A stretch of 7,094 nucleotides of DNA from Chloroflexota bacterium. Lineage in GTDB: Bacteria; Chloroflexota; Dehalococcoidia; Dehalococcoidales; RBG-16-60-22. Below the pieces are notes generated by a model. The model did not search any database. It had not been told where the DNA came from and was given only the letters and a program-made list of their open reading frames with translations. This document shows positions 1 through 6,350 of the stretch, one piece after another. Both the position numbers and the translations under genes were made by a program. The stretch's first letter is position 1; each line of letters starts with the position of its first letter. The stretch is taken from positions 1 through 7,094 of the forward strand of contig JANYKH010000227.1 in the NCBI GenBank assembly GCA_025358235.1, given 5' to 3'.

Positions 1-88
1 CGAAATTAAAAAAGGTTTCTTCCAGACTCTCCGCGCCGGGGCGATAGCCAAAGATATGAATATTCGGCAGTGTTAAAACAACCCGCAT
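1..88 (-). CDS. Possible 5' end of a divergent gene, unrecognised product (partial)
   Basis: A minus-strand reading frame opens with ATG at 88-86 and stays open to the left edge, giving 29 codons that begin MRVVLTLPNIHIFGYRPG. The peptide has an ordinary protein-like composition (hydrophobic start, then polar residues), but I do not recognise a family. No Shine-Dalgarno sequence precedes the ATG; the bases just upstream are AT-rich and palindromic, so the message would be leaderless or poorly initiated if this is real. The competing reading is the plus-strand frame from base 2 to a TAA at 74-76, 24 codons that would be the tail of a co-directional gene. The minus frame looks somewhat more natural, but with fewer than 90 bases the choice is uncertain. 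Confidence 0.35.
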   Translation of the reverse strand, partial: MRVVLTLPNIHIFGYRPGAESLEETFFNF

Positions 89-93
89 TTAAT

Positions 94-111
94 TAACTAT
101 TTAGTTACTAA
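94..111. repeat. Nested AT-rich inverted repeats, candidate operator
   Basis: TAACTA (94-99), two bases, then TAGTTA (102-107) form a perfect 6-base inverted repeat. A second one, TTAGT (101-105), one base, ACTAA (107-111), overlaps it. The pair lies between the left-edge minus-strand start and the -10 element of the rightward operon, where a repressor or activator could touch both promoters. AT-rich sequence makes chance palindromes common, so a regulatory role is inference. Confidence 0.3.
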
Positions 112-130
112 CAATGTTTCTTCAGGCCTA

Positions 131-139
131 TGCTATACT
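131..139 (+). promoter_or_regulatory. Extended -10 promoter for the DUF58 operon
   Basis: TGCTATACT matches the extended -10 pattern TGnTATAAT at all but one position. The region 17 bases upstream (111-116, ACAATG) is a poor -35, as is common for extended -10 promoters. Transcription would begin near 146, leaving a leader of about 12 bases that barely contains the ribosome binding site. The element is well placed, but the very short leader lowers confidence. Confidence 0.4.
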
Positions 140-146
140 GATTACC

Positions 147-151
147 GAAGG
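147..151 (+). promoter_or_regulatory. Ribosome binding site for the DUF58 gene
   Basis: GAAGG ends six bases before the ATG at 158. In this frame there is no ATG, GTG or TTG between the upstream stop at 74-76 and 158, so the site and the frame agree on the start. Confidence 0.6.
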
Positions 152-157
152 TTAGGG

Positions 158-1429
158 ATGGGGTTATCAATATTCTCCCGGACCCGGCCGGCCGAGCGCT
201 TCGCCGAGCCCGCGAGCTTTTTCTTCAATCGTTTCAGCATCTTCCTCGTTATTACCCTTCTGATACTGGCAGGCTATGCCGGGCAGACGGTGATCGTGGT
301 GATACTGGCGTTGGTCCTCGTTTCCGCCGGAGTCACCAGATTCTGGAGTCGGTTTTCCCTGGTGGGCGTCTCCTGCGAGAGGCATTTGAGCGAGACACGC
401 GTTTTTCCTGGAGAAACCATCGAGCTGAAACTGCGCGCCGGCAACCGCAAGCTGTTACCGCTCCCGTGGCTGATTCTGGAAGATGAAATTCCGGCGGAAT
501 TCATGCCCGGCACAGAATTACCCCCCGGCGCCCGCCCCAATTCCGTTTTATTGAGCAAAAGCGCTTCACTGTTGTGGTATTCCGCGGCCAACTGGCGGCA
601 GACGCTGGCCTGCAACAAACGGGGGTATTACCCCATCGGGCCGATGAAGGTCACCTCCGGCGATATTTTCGGCATGTACCCCCGCTCCCGCACCACGCCG
701 CAAATCGATAACATCATCGTTTATCCGAAGATTTTTGAAATTCCCGGTCTGGAACTGCCCGCCGTCTCGCCATCTGGTGAAATGAAGGCGGACCGTCCGA
801 TATTCGAGGACCCGGTGAGGCTGGTGGGCGTGCGGGAATACACACCGCATGACAGCCTCCGCCGCGTGCACTGGAAAGCGACCGCCCGCCATCAAACCCT
901 CCAGGTTAAGGTGTTTGAAGCCACCACCGCGCTGAAACTGGCCGTCTTCCTGGGGGTCGATACGTTCGACTGCTCTACCGCAAAAAAAGAACTGGAGTTT
1001 GAACTCGGCATCAGCACCGCGGCGTCTATCGCTAATTACGTCATCGGCACCCGCAATCCCGCCGGGCTATTCGTCAATACCAAATTAGCCGATTCCGGTG
1101 AGGCGGCTGCGCTCATGCCCGGCAACGGCACGGACCAGCTCGTCAATATTCTGGAACTACTGGCCAAGACGACTCCGGTCATGACTGTACCTTTCGATAA
1201 TTTCATCCAGCAGGAGATTAATGGCCTGCCGTGGGGCACCACCTGCGTTTTCATTTTCTCCCGGCCGTCCCCCGGTTTTCAGGCGCTCATCGACGATCTG
1301 AAGCACACGGGGCACAGAGTTATCCTGTACCAGATCGGAGGCGTCAAAGAGGCTGAAAGCCTGGCTGATTCCTACCGGATTAAGTCCGCCGATGATCTGG
1401 AAAGCTCAGGGGCAGGCGCGGGATCATGA
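158..1429 (+). CDS. DUF58 domain-containing membrane-anchored protein
   Basis: This 423-residue protein belongs to the DUF58 family, whose members sit beside MoxR ATPases and usually carry a degenerate von Willebrand A-like fold. Two adjacent hydrophobic segments (about residues 27-41 and 43-60) anchor the N-terminus in the membrane. A beta-rich region follows, with the family pattern RGYYPIGP...DIFGMY at 155-174. The DUF58 signature is at 226-252 (REYTPHDSLRRVHWKATAR, then L248, V250, V252). The part after about 258 resembles the vWA-like half (FLGVDTFDCS at 264-273), but a clean DxSxS metal site is not visible. The stop overlaps the next start by four bases (ATGA), so the two genes are translationally coupled. 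The probable role is as a partner of the MoxR ATPase two genes downstream in handling envelope proteins; the substrate cannot be read from sequence. Length and motifs indicate an intact gene. Confidence 0.88.
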   Translation: MGLSIFSRTRPAERFAEPASFFFNRFSIFLVITLLILAGYAGQTVIVVILALVLVSAGVTRFWSRFSLVGVSCERHLSETRVFPGETIELKLRAGNRKLLPLPWLILEDEIPAEFMPGTELPPGARPNSVLLSKSASLLWYSAANWRQTLACNKRGYYPIGPMKVTSGDIFGMYPRSRTTPQIDNIIVYPKIFEIPGLELPAVSPSGEMKADRPIFEDPVRLVGVREYTPHDSLRRVHWKATARHQTLQVKVFEATTALKLAVFLGVDTFDCSTAKKELEFELGISTAASIANYVIGTRNPAGLFVNTKLADSGEAAALMPGNGTDQLVNILELLAKTTPVMTVPFDNFIQQEINGLPWGTTCVFIFSRPSPGFQALIDDLKHTGHRVILYQIGGVKEAESLADSYRIKSADDLESSGAGAGS

Positions 1430-2820
1430 CGAATTTATTTTTCAATTCCGGCATGTTCCTGATCGCCATGATCGTGGAATCCGCCTGGCTTTACGCCATT
1501 TTTGAAATCTTAAACCGCAAGGTATTTTCGCAGCAGCTAAATGTCCCCATGATGCTCCTGCTGCTGCCGCTCTCTTTCGCTGCCAATATGTTAGTCAAGC
1601 GGTTCCGCTGGCCTCAATTCGCCCAGATATGGATGGGCTGGGCGGTGTGGTTGCTGGTACTACTGATACTGGTCAAATTACAGCTTTACCAGTCAACGCC
1701 GTGGAGCGACCTAGGGACGTGGCTGGGGGCAATACCCAGATCAAGCGAAGACCTGCTGGTCAGGTTTACCCCGGAAATGATGCTGCTGGCTTCGACGCCG
1801 TTTATATGGTGGTTCGGGCAGCGGTTAGCCTATCTCCAGCCGGATTTTGGGTCGGCGCTGGGTGATCTGCAACTCGGAATTATCGCGCTGGTCATGACTT
1901 TCCTGATAAACATGGGTTTGAACGTGACCTTCCCGGAGGCCGTCCCGGTGACGATCGCATTCTTCGGCTTCGCACTTCTGGGGGTATCCCTGGCACACGG
2001 CCGAGAACATAACGGCTGGCTGTCCGGGGTTTACCGCGGGCAGTGGACGGGGCTGCTGATTTTAACAATCGGGGTGATTCTGGGGGCGGGGTTTGTGCTG
2101 GGCGCATTGTTGGCGCCGGGACTGCTGGACACGCTGCTGGCAGCGGCGGGCTGGGTCTGGAACCAAATTGTGGCCTTTCTCACCTGGCTGGCGACACTGA
2201 TGCCGCGTCCTTCCCCGGAAAACCTTCCCCCTATGCCCGGCGGGACGCCTCCCCCAAGCACCCAGGAGCCACTATTTGACCTCAATATCCCGGAAAACGT
2301 CCGCAATATCATGCGGATTATGTGGACAGTCCTGTTCTTCGGCATTTTTGCGTTCGCGATGTGGCGCATCGGTACTTCCGTTTTGGGCTGGCTGCGCCGC
2401 GTACTCACGGAATACGGCGCGGATGTTGAGCCGATGGAGGGCGCTTTCAAGGCGGACTTCATGGGCTTGCTGAAAGCCTTTTTCCACCTCCTCAGTTTCA
2501 AGTTGCGGCTGCCCGGCTCAGGACCGAAGAAAATCTCCCTTGAGGCGATGACTGTACGCCAGGTTTACGGGCAGATGCTGAAGTGGGGGGCGGATATCGG
2601 ACATCCGAGGGGTCCGGCGCAGACACCGGATGAATACCTGAACGGAACGCTGAACCCGGTGATGCCGGAACAGGAACCGGGGATGGCCCTCATAACTGAT
2701 TATTATGTTAAGGCGCGGTATGGTTCCGAGCCGCTGGACAAGGAAGATATTGGAAAAGTTAAAGATATCTGGGGTAAATTGAAGGGTTACAAGCCCCGGA
2801 AAAAGCAGGAGAAAAAATGA
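1426..2820 (+). CDS. Polytopic membrane protein with C-terminal DUF4129 domain (TgpA-like, no transglutaminase domain)
   Basis: The 464-residue product has about eight or nine hydrophobic segments, near residues 10-28, 41-56, 69-86, 117-131, 148-165, 172-190, 207-230, 237-259 and 296-320. A proline-rich linker (260-285) separates the last two. The soluble tail, about 375-455, carries the DUF4129 pattern: VRQVYGQML, a GHPRGPAQTPDEYL stretch at 392-405, then ITDYYVKARYG at 423-433. In TgpA-type proteins a papain-like transglutaminase core lies between the membrane part and DUF4129; here only the short linker is present, and no Cys-His-Asp catalytic set is seen. The frame runs cleanly between ATGA overlaps with both neighbours, so this looks like a natural short form, not a broken gene. 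Its place between DUF58 and MoxR suggests it is the membrane component of that cassette. Confidence 0.8.
   Translation: MTNLFFNSGMFLIAMIVESAWLYAIFEILNRKVFSQQLNVPMMLLLLPLSFAANMLVKRFRWPQFAQIWMGWAVWLLVLLILVKLQLYQSTPWSDLGTWLGAIPRSSEDLLVRFTPEMMLLASTPFIWWFGQRLAYLQPDFGSALGDLQLGIIALVMTFLINMGLNVTFPEAVPVTIAFFGFALLGVSLAHGREHNGWLSGVYRGQWTGLLILTIGVILGAGFVLGALLAPGLLDTLLAAAGWVWNQIVAFLTWLATLMPRPSPENLPPMPGGTPPPSTQEPLFDLNIPENVRNIMRIMWTVLFFGIFAFAMWRIGTSVLGWLRRVLTEYGADVEPMEGAFKADFMGLLKAFFHLLSFKLRLPGSGPKKISLEAMTVRQVYGQMLKWGADIGHPRGPAQTPDEYLNGTLNPVMPEQEPGMALITDYYVKARYGSEPLDKEDIGKVKDIWGKLKGYKPRKKQEKK
2807..2811 (+). promoter_or_regulatory. Strong ribosome binding site for moxR
   Basis: AGGAG ends five bases before the ATG at 2817, inside the last codons of the upstream gene. 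With the ATGA overlap it allows both re-initiation and independent loading, so the ATPase may be made at a higher level than its membrane partners (inference). Confidence 0.65.
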
Positions 2821-3794
2821 CAGACACTTCAGAACGAATCGACGTAGCGCCGGTAAAAGCGGCGGCTGAGAAATTTATTACGAACGTCAGCAAAGTGATT
2901 GTGGGGAAGCGGGAGACCATGGAAATGGTGCTCGTAGCGCTGCTGTGCGAGGGCCACATCCTGCTGGAGGACTTTCCGGGGATGGGCAAGACGATGCTGG
3001 CAAAAGCCGTCGCGAAATCACTGGGATGCCGCTTCAGCCGCATTCAATGCACGCCTGACCTGCTGCCGTCCGACGTGACCGGCATTCACTTTTTCAATCA
3101 AAAGACCTGCGACTTCGAGTTCCGGCCCGGCCCGGTCAACGCCAACATTCTGCTGGTGGATGAAATCAACAGGGCAACCCCCCGCACCCAGTCCTGCCTG
3201 CTGGAATGTATGCAAGAACAACAGGTGACCGTAGACCTTGAGACTGTGCCGCTGCCGCGTCCATTCCTCGTACTGGCAACTCAGAACCCAGTGGAACTTG
3301 AGGGCACTTTCCCCCTGCCGGAAGCACAACTCGACCGGTTCCTGCTCAAACTGAAACTGGGCTATCCCTCCGCAGATGAAGAAAAGGCCATCCTGGTGCG
3401 CTTCGACCAAACCAATCCGCTGGACACTCTCACGAGTGTAATCGAAAACAAAGAATTACTGGCGCTGCAAACGCTGGTGCGCCGGGTTTACATCGAGGAA
3501 TCGGTCCGGGACTATGCCGTGGCCATCACCCGCGCCACGAGACAGCACCCCTCCATTGATCTGGGGGCGAGCCCGCGGGCGTCATTAGGTCTGCAGGTTG
3601 CGGCGCAGGCGTTAGCCGGGGTAAAAGGCCGTAATTTTGTTATACCGGATGACATTAAATATTTGGCCGTGTCCGCGCTGGCGCACCGCCTGATGGCGAA
3701 ACGCGAGGCAAGGTTAAAGGGCAAGACGGTGGAGAACATCGTGGCGGAGGTGGTGGGGAGCATCCCTGTGCCGGTGGAGGGGAAGCGGAAATAA
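2817..3794 (+). CDS. moxR: MoxR-family AAA+ ATPase
   Basis: The 325-residue protein is a full-length MoxR AAA+ ATPase, a cytoplasmic oligomeric chaperone-like ATPase that typically remodels or activates client proteins. Visible motifs in order: Walker A, EDFPGMGKT at 51-59 (K58, T59); Walker B, ILLVDEINRA at 111-120 (D115, E116); sensor 1, LATQNP at 153-158 (N157); the family stretch EGTFPLPEAQLDRF at 162-175, with R174 as the likely arginine finger; and sensor 2, GASPRA at 250-255 (R254). All expected ATPase residues are present. It is the last gene of the DUF58 operon, whereas MoxR is often first in such cassettes. DUF58 and the membrane protein are probable partners; the client remains unknown. 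The family call is firm and the process is inference. Confidence 0.95.
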   Translation: MTDTSERIDVAPVKAAAEKFITNVSKVIVGKRETMEMVLVALLCEGHILLEDFPGMGKTMLAKAVAKSLGCRFSRIQCTPDLLPSDVTGIHFFNQKTCDFEFRPGPVNANILLVDEINRATPRTQSCLLECMQEQQVTVDLETVPLPRPFLVLATQNPVELEGTFPLPEAQLDRFLLKLKLGYPSADEEKAILVRFDQTNPLDTLTSVIENKELLALQTLVRRVYIEESVRDYAVAITRATRQHPSIDLGASPRASLGLQVAAQALAGVKGRNFVIPDDIKYLAVSALAHRLMAKREARLKGKTVENIVAEVVGSIPVPVEGKRK

Positions 3795-3861
3795 CCCTCT
3801 GGGCCCGCTTTCAAATCCCGGCCAAGGCACTAATTTCCCTTTAATTCAATCATTCTACTTA

Positions 3862-3883
3862 ATAAAACAGGGTATAAAACGGG
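3862..3883 (+). repeat. Short direct repeat in the intergenic region
   Basis: ATAAAAC occurs at 3862-3868 and again at 3874-3880, a 12-base period, each followed by a G-run (AGGG and GGG). The second copy contains the TATAAA candidate -10 element. It may be a tandem binding site, but the sequence is too short and AT-rich to exclude chance. Confidence 0.25.
3873..3878 (+). promoter_or_regulatory. Alternative -10 element upstream of the NuoE-like gene
   Basis: TATAAA matches the -10 consensus at five of six positions, but nothing close to TTGACA lies 16-18 bases upstream (sequence around 3849-3856 is TCATTC-like). If used, transcription would start near 3885 with a leader of about 43 bases. 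It competes with the better paired promoter at 3892-3921. Confidence 0.3.
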
Positions 3884-3888
3884 CGTCT

Positions 3889-3900
3889 TTATTGAAATAA
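3889..3900. repeat. Inverted repeat overlapping the -35 element
   Basis: TTATT (3889-3893), GA, AATAA (3896-3900) is a perfect 5-base inverted repeat covering most of the candidate -35 box. That is a suitable place for a repressor. It does not match the Rex or FNR site patterns that I know, so no regulator is named. Confidence 0.25.
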
Positions 3901-3921
3901 GAGCGTGGGGCAGAGTAAAAT
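3892..3921 (+). promoter_or_regulatory. Candidate promoter giving a leaderless NuoE-like transcript
   Basis: TTGAAA (3892-3897) and TAAAAT (3916-3921) each match five of six sigma-70 consensus bases, with an 18-base spacer. The expected start point, about seven bases after the -10, coincides with the A of the ATG at 3928. The gene has no usable Shine-Dalgarno sequence: only AGG at 3922-3924, too close to the start. An in-frame TAA at 3916-3918 leaves no other start codon. Together these fit leaderless translation. Confidence 0.42.
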
Positions 3922-3927
3922 AGGTTC

Positions 3928-4404
3928 ATGGACTTAACAAAATTAAAAGCAATACTGGAACCCTACAAGGGACAAAAAGGCTCACTTATCGCAGTATTAC
4001 AGAAGACGCAGGAAGTTTACGGCTACCTCCCCGAGGAAGCGCTACGGGAGATCGCGAAAGAACTCGGGACGACGGCTAACGAAGTTTATGGTGTAGCCAG
4101 CTTCTACGCGCAATTCCGTTTCAAGCCGCAGGGCAAGAACGTCGTCAAGGTCTGTGAAGGGACGGCCTGTCACGTCCGCGGCAGCCACCGCCTGCTGGAG
4201 AGCGTCCAGGATTACCTGCACATCCAGCCGGGTGAGATCACACCGGACGGTGTTTTCGGAGTAGAGAGAGTAGCCTGCGTGGGCTGTTGTGCTCTGGCCC
4301 CGGTGATGATAATTAACGAAGATGTCCATGCCGGGATGACGCCGGTTGAGGCAAAGAAAATCCTGACAGACATCGAGAAGTCAGAAAAGACTCAAGTGAA
4401 ATAA
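3928..4404 (+). CDS. NuoE-like [2Fe-2S] subunit of a soluble NAD(H)-linked oxidoreductase
   Basis: The 158-residue protein is the small thioredoxin-fold subunit of the NuoE/HydC/HndA family, which carries one [2Fe-2S] cluster beside the FMN subunit. The helical N-terminal half ends in QKTQEVYGYLPEEAL at 25-39, a family hallmark. The cluster ligands are C76 and C81 (VCEGTACHVRGS) and C117 and C121 (ACVGCCALAP), the normal C-x4-C and C-x3-C spacing; C120 is an extra cysteine. Length fits the family. The start is well fixed, since an in-frame stop lies three codons upstream with no alternative start codon between. Only three bases separate its stop from the NuoF-like gene, indicating one operon and a shared complex. 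It could serve a hydrogenase, formate dehydrogenase or another NAD-linked enzyme; I therefore give no specific symbol. Confidence 0.93.
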   Translation: MDLTKLKAILEPYKGQKGSLIAVLQKTQEVYGYLPEEALREIAKELGTTANEVYGVASFYAQFRFKPQGKNVVKVCEGTACHVRGSHRLLESVQDYLHIQPGEITPDGVFGVERVACVGCCALAPVMIINEDVHAGMTPVEAKKILTDIEKSEKTQVK

Positions 4405-4407
4405 GTC

Positions 4408-6342
4408 ATGGAATTTGAAAAGTTACAACAGCAGTCCATGGCGGAGTGGAAAGAGCTGCAAAGCAGCAAAAAACCCCGCATCCTCATCGGAACCGGCACC
4501 TGCGGCCGCGCAGCCGGATCACTAAAAACACTGGAAGCCATCAAGAACGAATTAAAGCGACTCAACATCGACGCGATTGTGACGGAAGTCGGCTGCATCG
4601 GGCTGTGCTATACCGAGCCAATTGTGGATATTATCAAACCGGGACAGCCCCGCATCGCTTATGGCAAAGTTACGCCTGAAGTGGCCGTAAAGTTGATTCA
4701 GGACTACCTGGCGGGAGACAATCCCCACCCCGAACTCGCCCTGGGCACGGTGGGCGAAGGCACAATACCGGGCATCCCGAAAATGTCCGAACATCCCATG
4801 CTGAAACCCCAGGTGAGAATTTCCCTGCGCAATTGCGGCAATATCGATCCGAAAGATATTAAACAATACATTGCCAGCGGCGGCTATTCAGGATTCGCCA
4901 AGGCGCTCCAGATGGCGCCGGATGACGTTATCGCGGAACTAAAGAAATCCGGGCTGAGAGGACGGGGCGGGGCGGGTTTTTCCGCCGGAATGAAGTGGGA
5001 ACTGTGCCGTAAGGCTCCCGGCGACGTGAAATACGTTATATGTAACTTCGACGAGGGCGATCCCGGCGCGTTTATGAACCGCCTTCTGCTGGAAGGCGAT
5101 CCCCATTCTCTGCTGGAAGGGCTGCTGATCGGCGGGCACGCCATCGGAGCCTCAAAAGGTTATATCTACTGCCGCGCGGAAAAACCGCTGGCAATTGAAA
5201 GGCTGGACTTCGCCATCAAGCAGATGCACGAATACGGCCTGCTCGGTGATAACATTCTCGGCTCCAAAATGAGCTTTGACATTGAAGTTAAAAAAGGCGC
5301 AGGCGCATTTGTCTGCGGCGAAGAGACCGCGTTGATGGCCTCAATTGAAGGCAAGCGCGGCATGCCCCGCTCCAGACCGCCCTTCCCGGCGGTATCGGGG
5401 TTGTGGGGCAAACCGACCAACATTAATAACGTGGAAACCTGGGCCAACTCCGCCATTATTCTGCAAAAAGGCGGCGCCTGGTTCGCCGGATTCGGCACGG
5501 AAAAGAGCAAGGGCACCAAGACCTTCGCTCTGGCGGGCAAAATTACCCGCACGGGCCTGATCGAAGTGCCGATGGGCATGCCGCTGAGAACAATCATCAA
5601 CGACATCGGCGGGGGGCCGGTGGGGGGCCGCAAGTTCAAGGCCGTCCAGACAGGCGGACCTTCCGGCGGTTGTCTGCCCGCAAGCAAACTTGATTTACCA
5701 GTCGATTATGAGTCACTGGCCGAGGCTGGCGCGATTGTGGGATCCGGCGGCATGGTTGTCGCCGATGAAGATACCTGCATGGTAGACCTGGCCCGCTTCT
5801 TCCTGAGTTTCGTCCAGCACGAATCATGCGGCAAATGCGTACCGTGCCGGGTAGGCACGCGGCAGATGTTGAAGATACTTGAGCGCATTACGAACGGCAA
5901 AGGCAAGCCGGAAGATATCGCGCAACTTGAAAACCTGGCGAAGACCATTAAGGCCGGTTCGCTGTGCGCCCTGGGCGGCACCGCGCCGAACCCGGTGCTC
6001 ACCACCCTGCGCTATTTTAAAGATGAATATGAAGCGCACATCAACGATAAACGCTGTCCGGCGCATTCCTGCAAAGCGCTGATTGAATACGCCATAGTTC
6101 CGCAGAAATGCGAAGGCTGCATGATCTGCATGAGGCAGTGTCCCGCTTCCGCCATTAAGGGCGGCAAACGGCTGATTCACATCATCGATCAAAGCAAGTG
6201 CACCAAGTGCGGCACCTGCATGGAAGTCTGCCCGGAACGCTTCGGCGCGGTGGTCAAACTTTCCGGCGAGAAGATGGATATTCCGAGCGAGCCGATCCCT
6301 GTAATCGTAAAAAATAAAGCCGCCGCGGCGAAGGCGGAGTAA
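4408..6342 (+). CDS. NuoF-like FMN/NADH-binding subunit with thioredoxin-like and 2[4Fe-4S] extensions
   Basis: At 644 residues this is much longer than complex I NuoF and matches the three-part HydB/HndC type. Residues 24-103 form a thioredoxin-like [2Fe-2S] domain with C32, C63 and C67; the usual first cysteine, five residues before C32, is Ile. The NuoF core follows: GLRGRGGAGF at 182-191 and CNFDEGDPGAF at 212-222 for NADH and FMN, AVQTGGPSGGC at 412-422, and [4Fe-4S] ligands C474, C477, C480 and C520. C550 and C555 lead into a ferredoxin domain with C568/C571/C574/C578 and C598/C601/C604/C608, two [4Fe-4S] sites. It oxidises or reduces NAD(H) and passes electrons along the cluster chain; in related enzymes this subunit is involved in flavin-based bifurcation. 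No signal peptide is visible, so it is presumably cytoplasmic. It lies three bases after the NuoE-like gene and eight before the NuoG-like gene. Confidence 0.94.
   Translation: MEFEKLQQQSMAEWKELQSSKKPRILIGTGTCGRAAGSLKTLEAIKNELKRLNIDAIVTEVGCIGLCYTEPIVDIIKPGQPRIAYGKVTPEVAVKLIQDYLAGDNPHPELALGTVGEGTIPGIPKMSEHPMLKPQVRISLRNCGNIDPKDIKQYIASGGYSGFAKALQMAPDDVIAELKKSGLRGRGGAGFSAGMKWELCRKAPGDVKYVICNFDEGDPGAFMNRLLLEGDPHSLLEGLLIGGHAIGASKGYIYCRAEKPLAIERLDFAIKQMHEYGLLGDNILGSKMSFDIEVKKGAGAFVCGEETALMASIEGKRGMPRSRPPFPAVSGLWGKPTNINNVETWANSAIILQKGGAWFAGFGTEKSKGTKTFALAGKITRTGLIEVPMGMPLRTIINDIGGGPVGGRKFKAVQTGGPSGGCLPASKLDLPVDYESLAEAGAIVGSGGMVVADEDTCMVDLARFFLSFVQHESCGKCVPCRVGTRQMLKILERITNGKGKPEDIAQLENLAKTIKAGSLCALGGTAPNPVLTTLRYFKDEYEAHINDKRCPAHSCKALIEYAIVPQKCEGCMICMRQCPASAIKGGKRLIHIIDQSKCTKCGTCMEVCPERFGAVVKLSGEKMDIPSEPIPVIVKNKAAAAKAE
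6336..6339 (+). promoter_or_regulatory. Ribosome binding site for the NuoG-like gene
   Basis: GGAG inside the last codons of the NuoF-like gene ends 11 bases before the ATG at 6351, a little longer than ideal spacing. The start is supported mainly by the encoded protein, whose N-terminus matches the family directly after the ATG. Confidence 0.4.
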
Positions 6343-6350
6343 AGTAGAAA

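Noticed and set aside
2..76. Plus-strand tail of an upstream gene ending with TAA at 74-76
   Set aside because: The frame is open for 24 codons, but the same bases read on the minus strand give a more natural N-terminus starting with ATG. It is kept only as the alternative explanation.
2031..2501. Minus-strand open frame (156 codons) opposite the membrane protein
   Set aside because: Its Ser/Arg/Pro-rich composition is typical of an antisense shadow, and the plus-strand gene is continuous with overlapping starts and stops on both sides.
3795..3840. Possible terminator after moxR
   Set aside because: GGGCCC and CCCGGCC segments are present, but they do not form a stable stem of useful length, and no T-run follows. 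Readthrough into the redox operon cannot be excluded.
3889..3900. Rex or FNR binding site in the redox operon promoter
   Set aside because: The palindrome TTATT-GA-AATAA lacks the TTGTGAA or TTGAT half-sites expected for those regulators.
5166..5687. Long minus-strand open frame (173 codons) opposite the NuoF-like gene
   Set aside because: It lies wholly inside a gene with a continuous family match on the other strand and has a low-complexity Pro/Ser/Leu-rich product with no recognisable motif.
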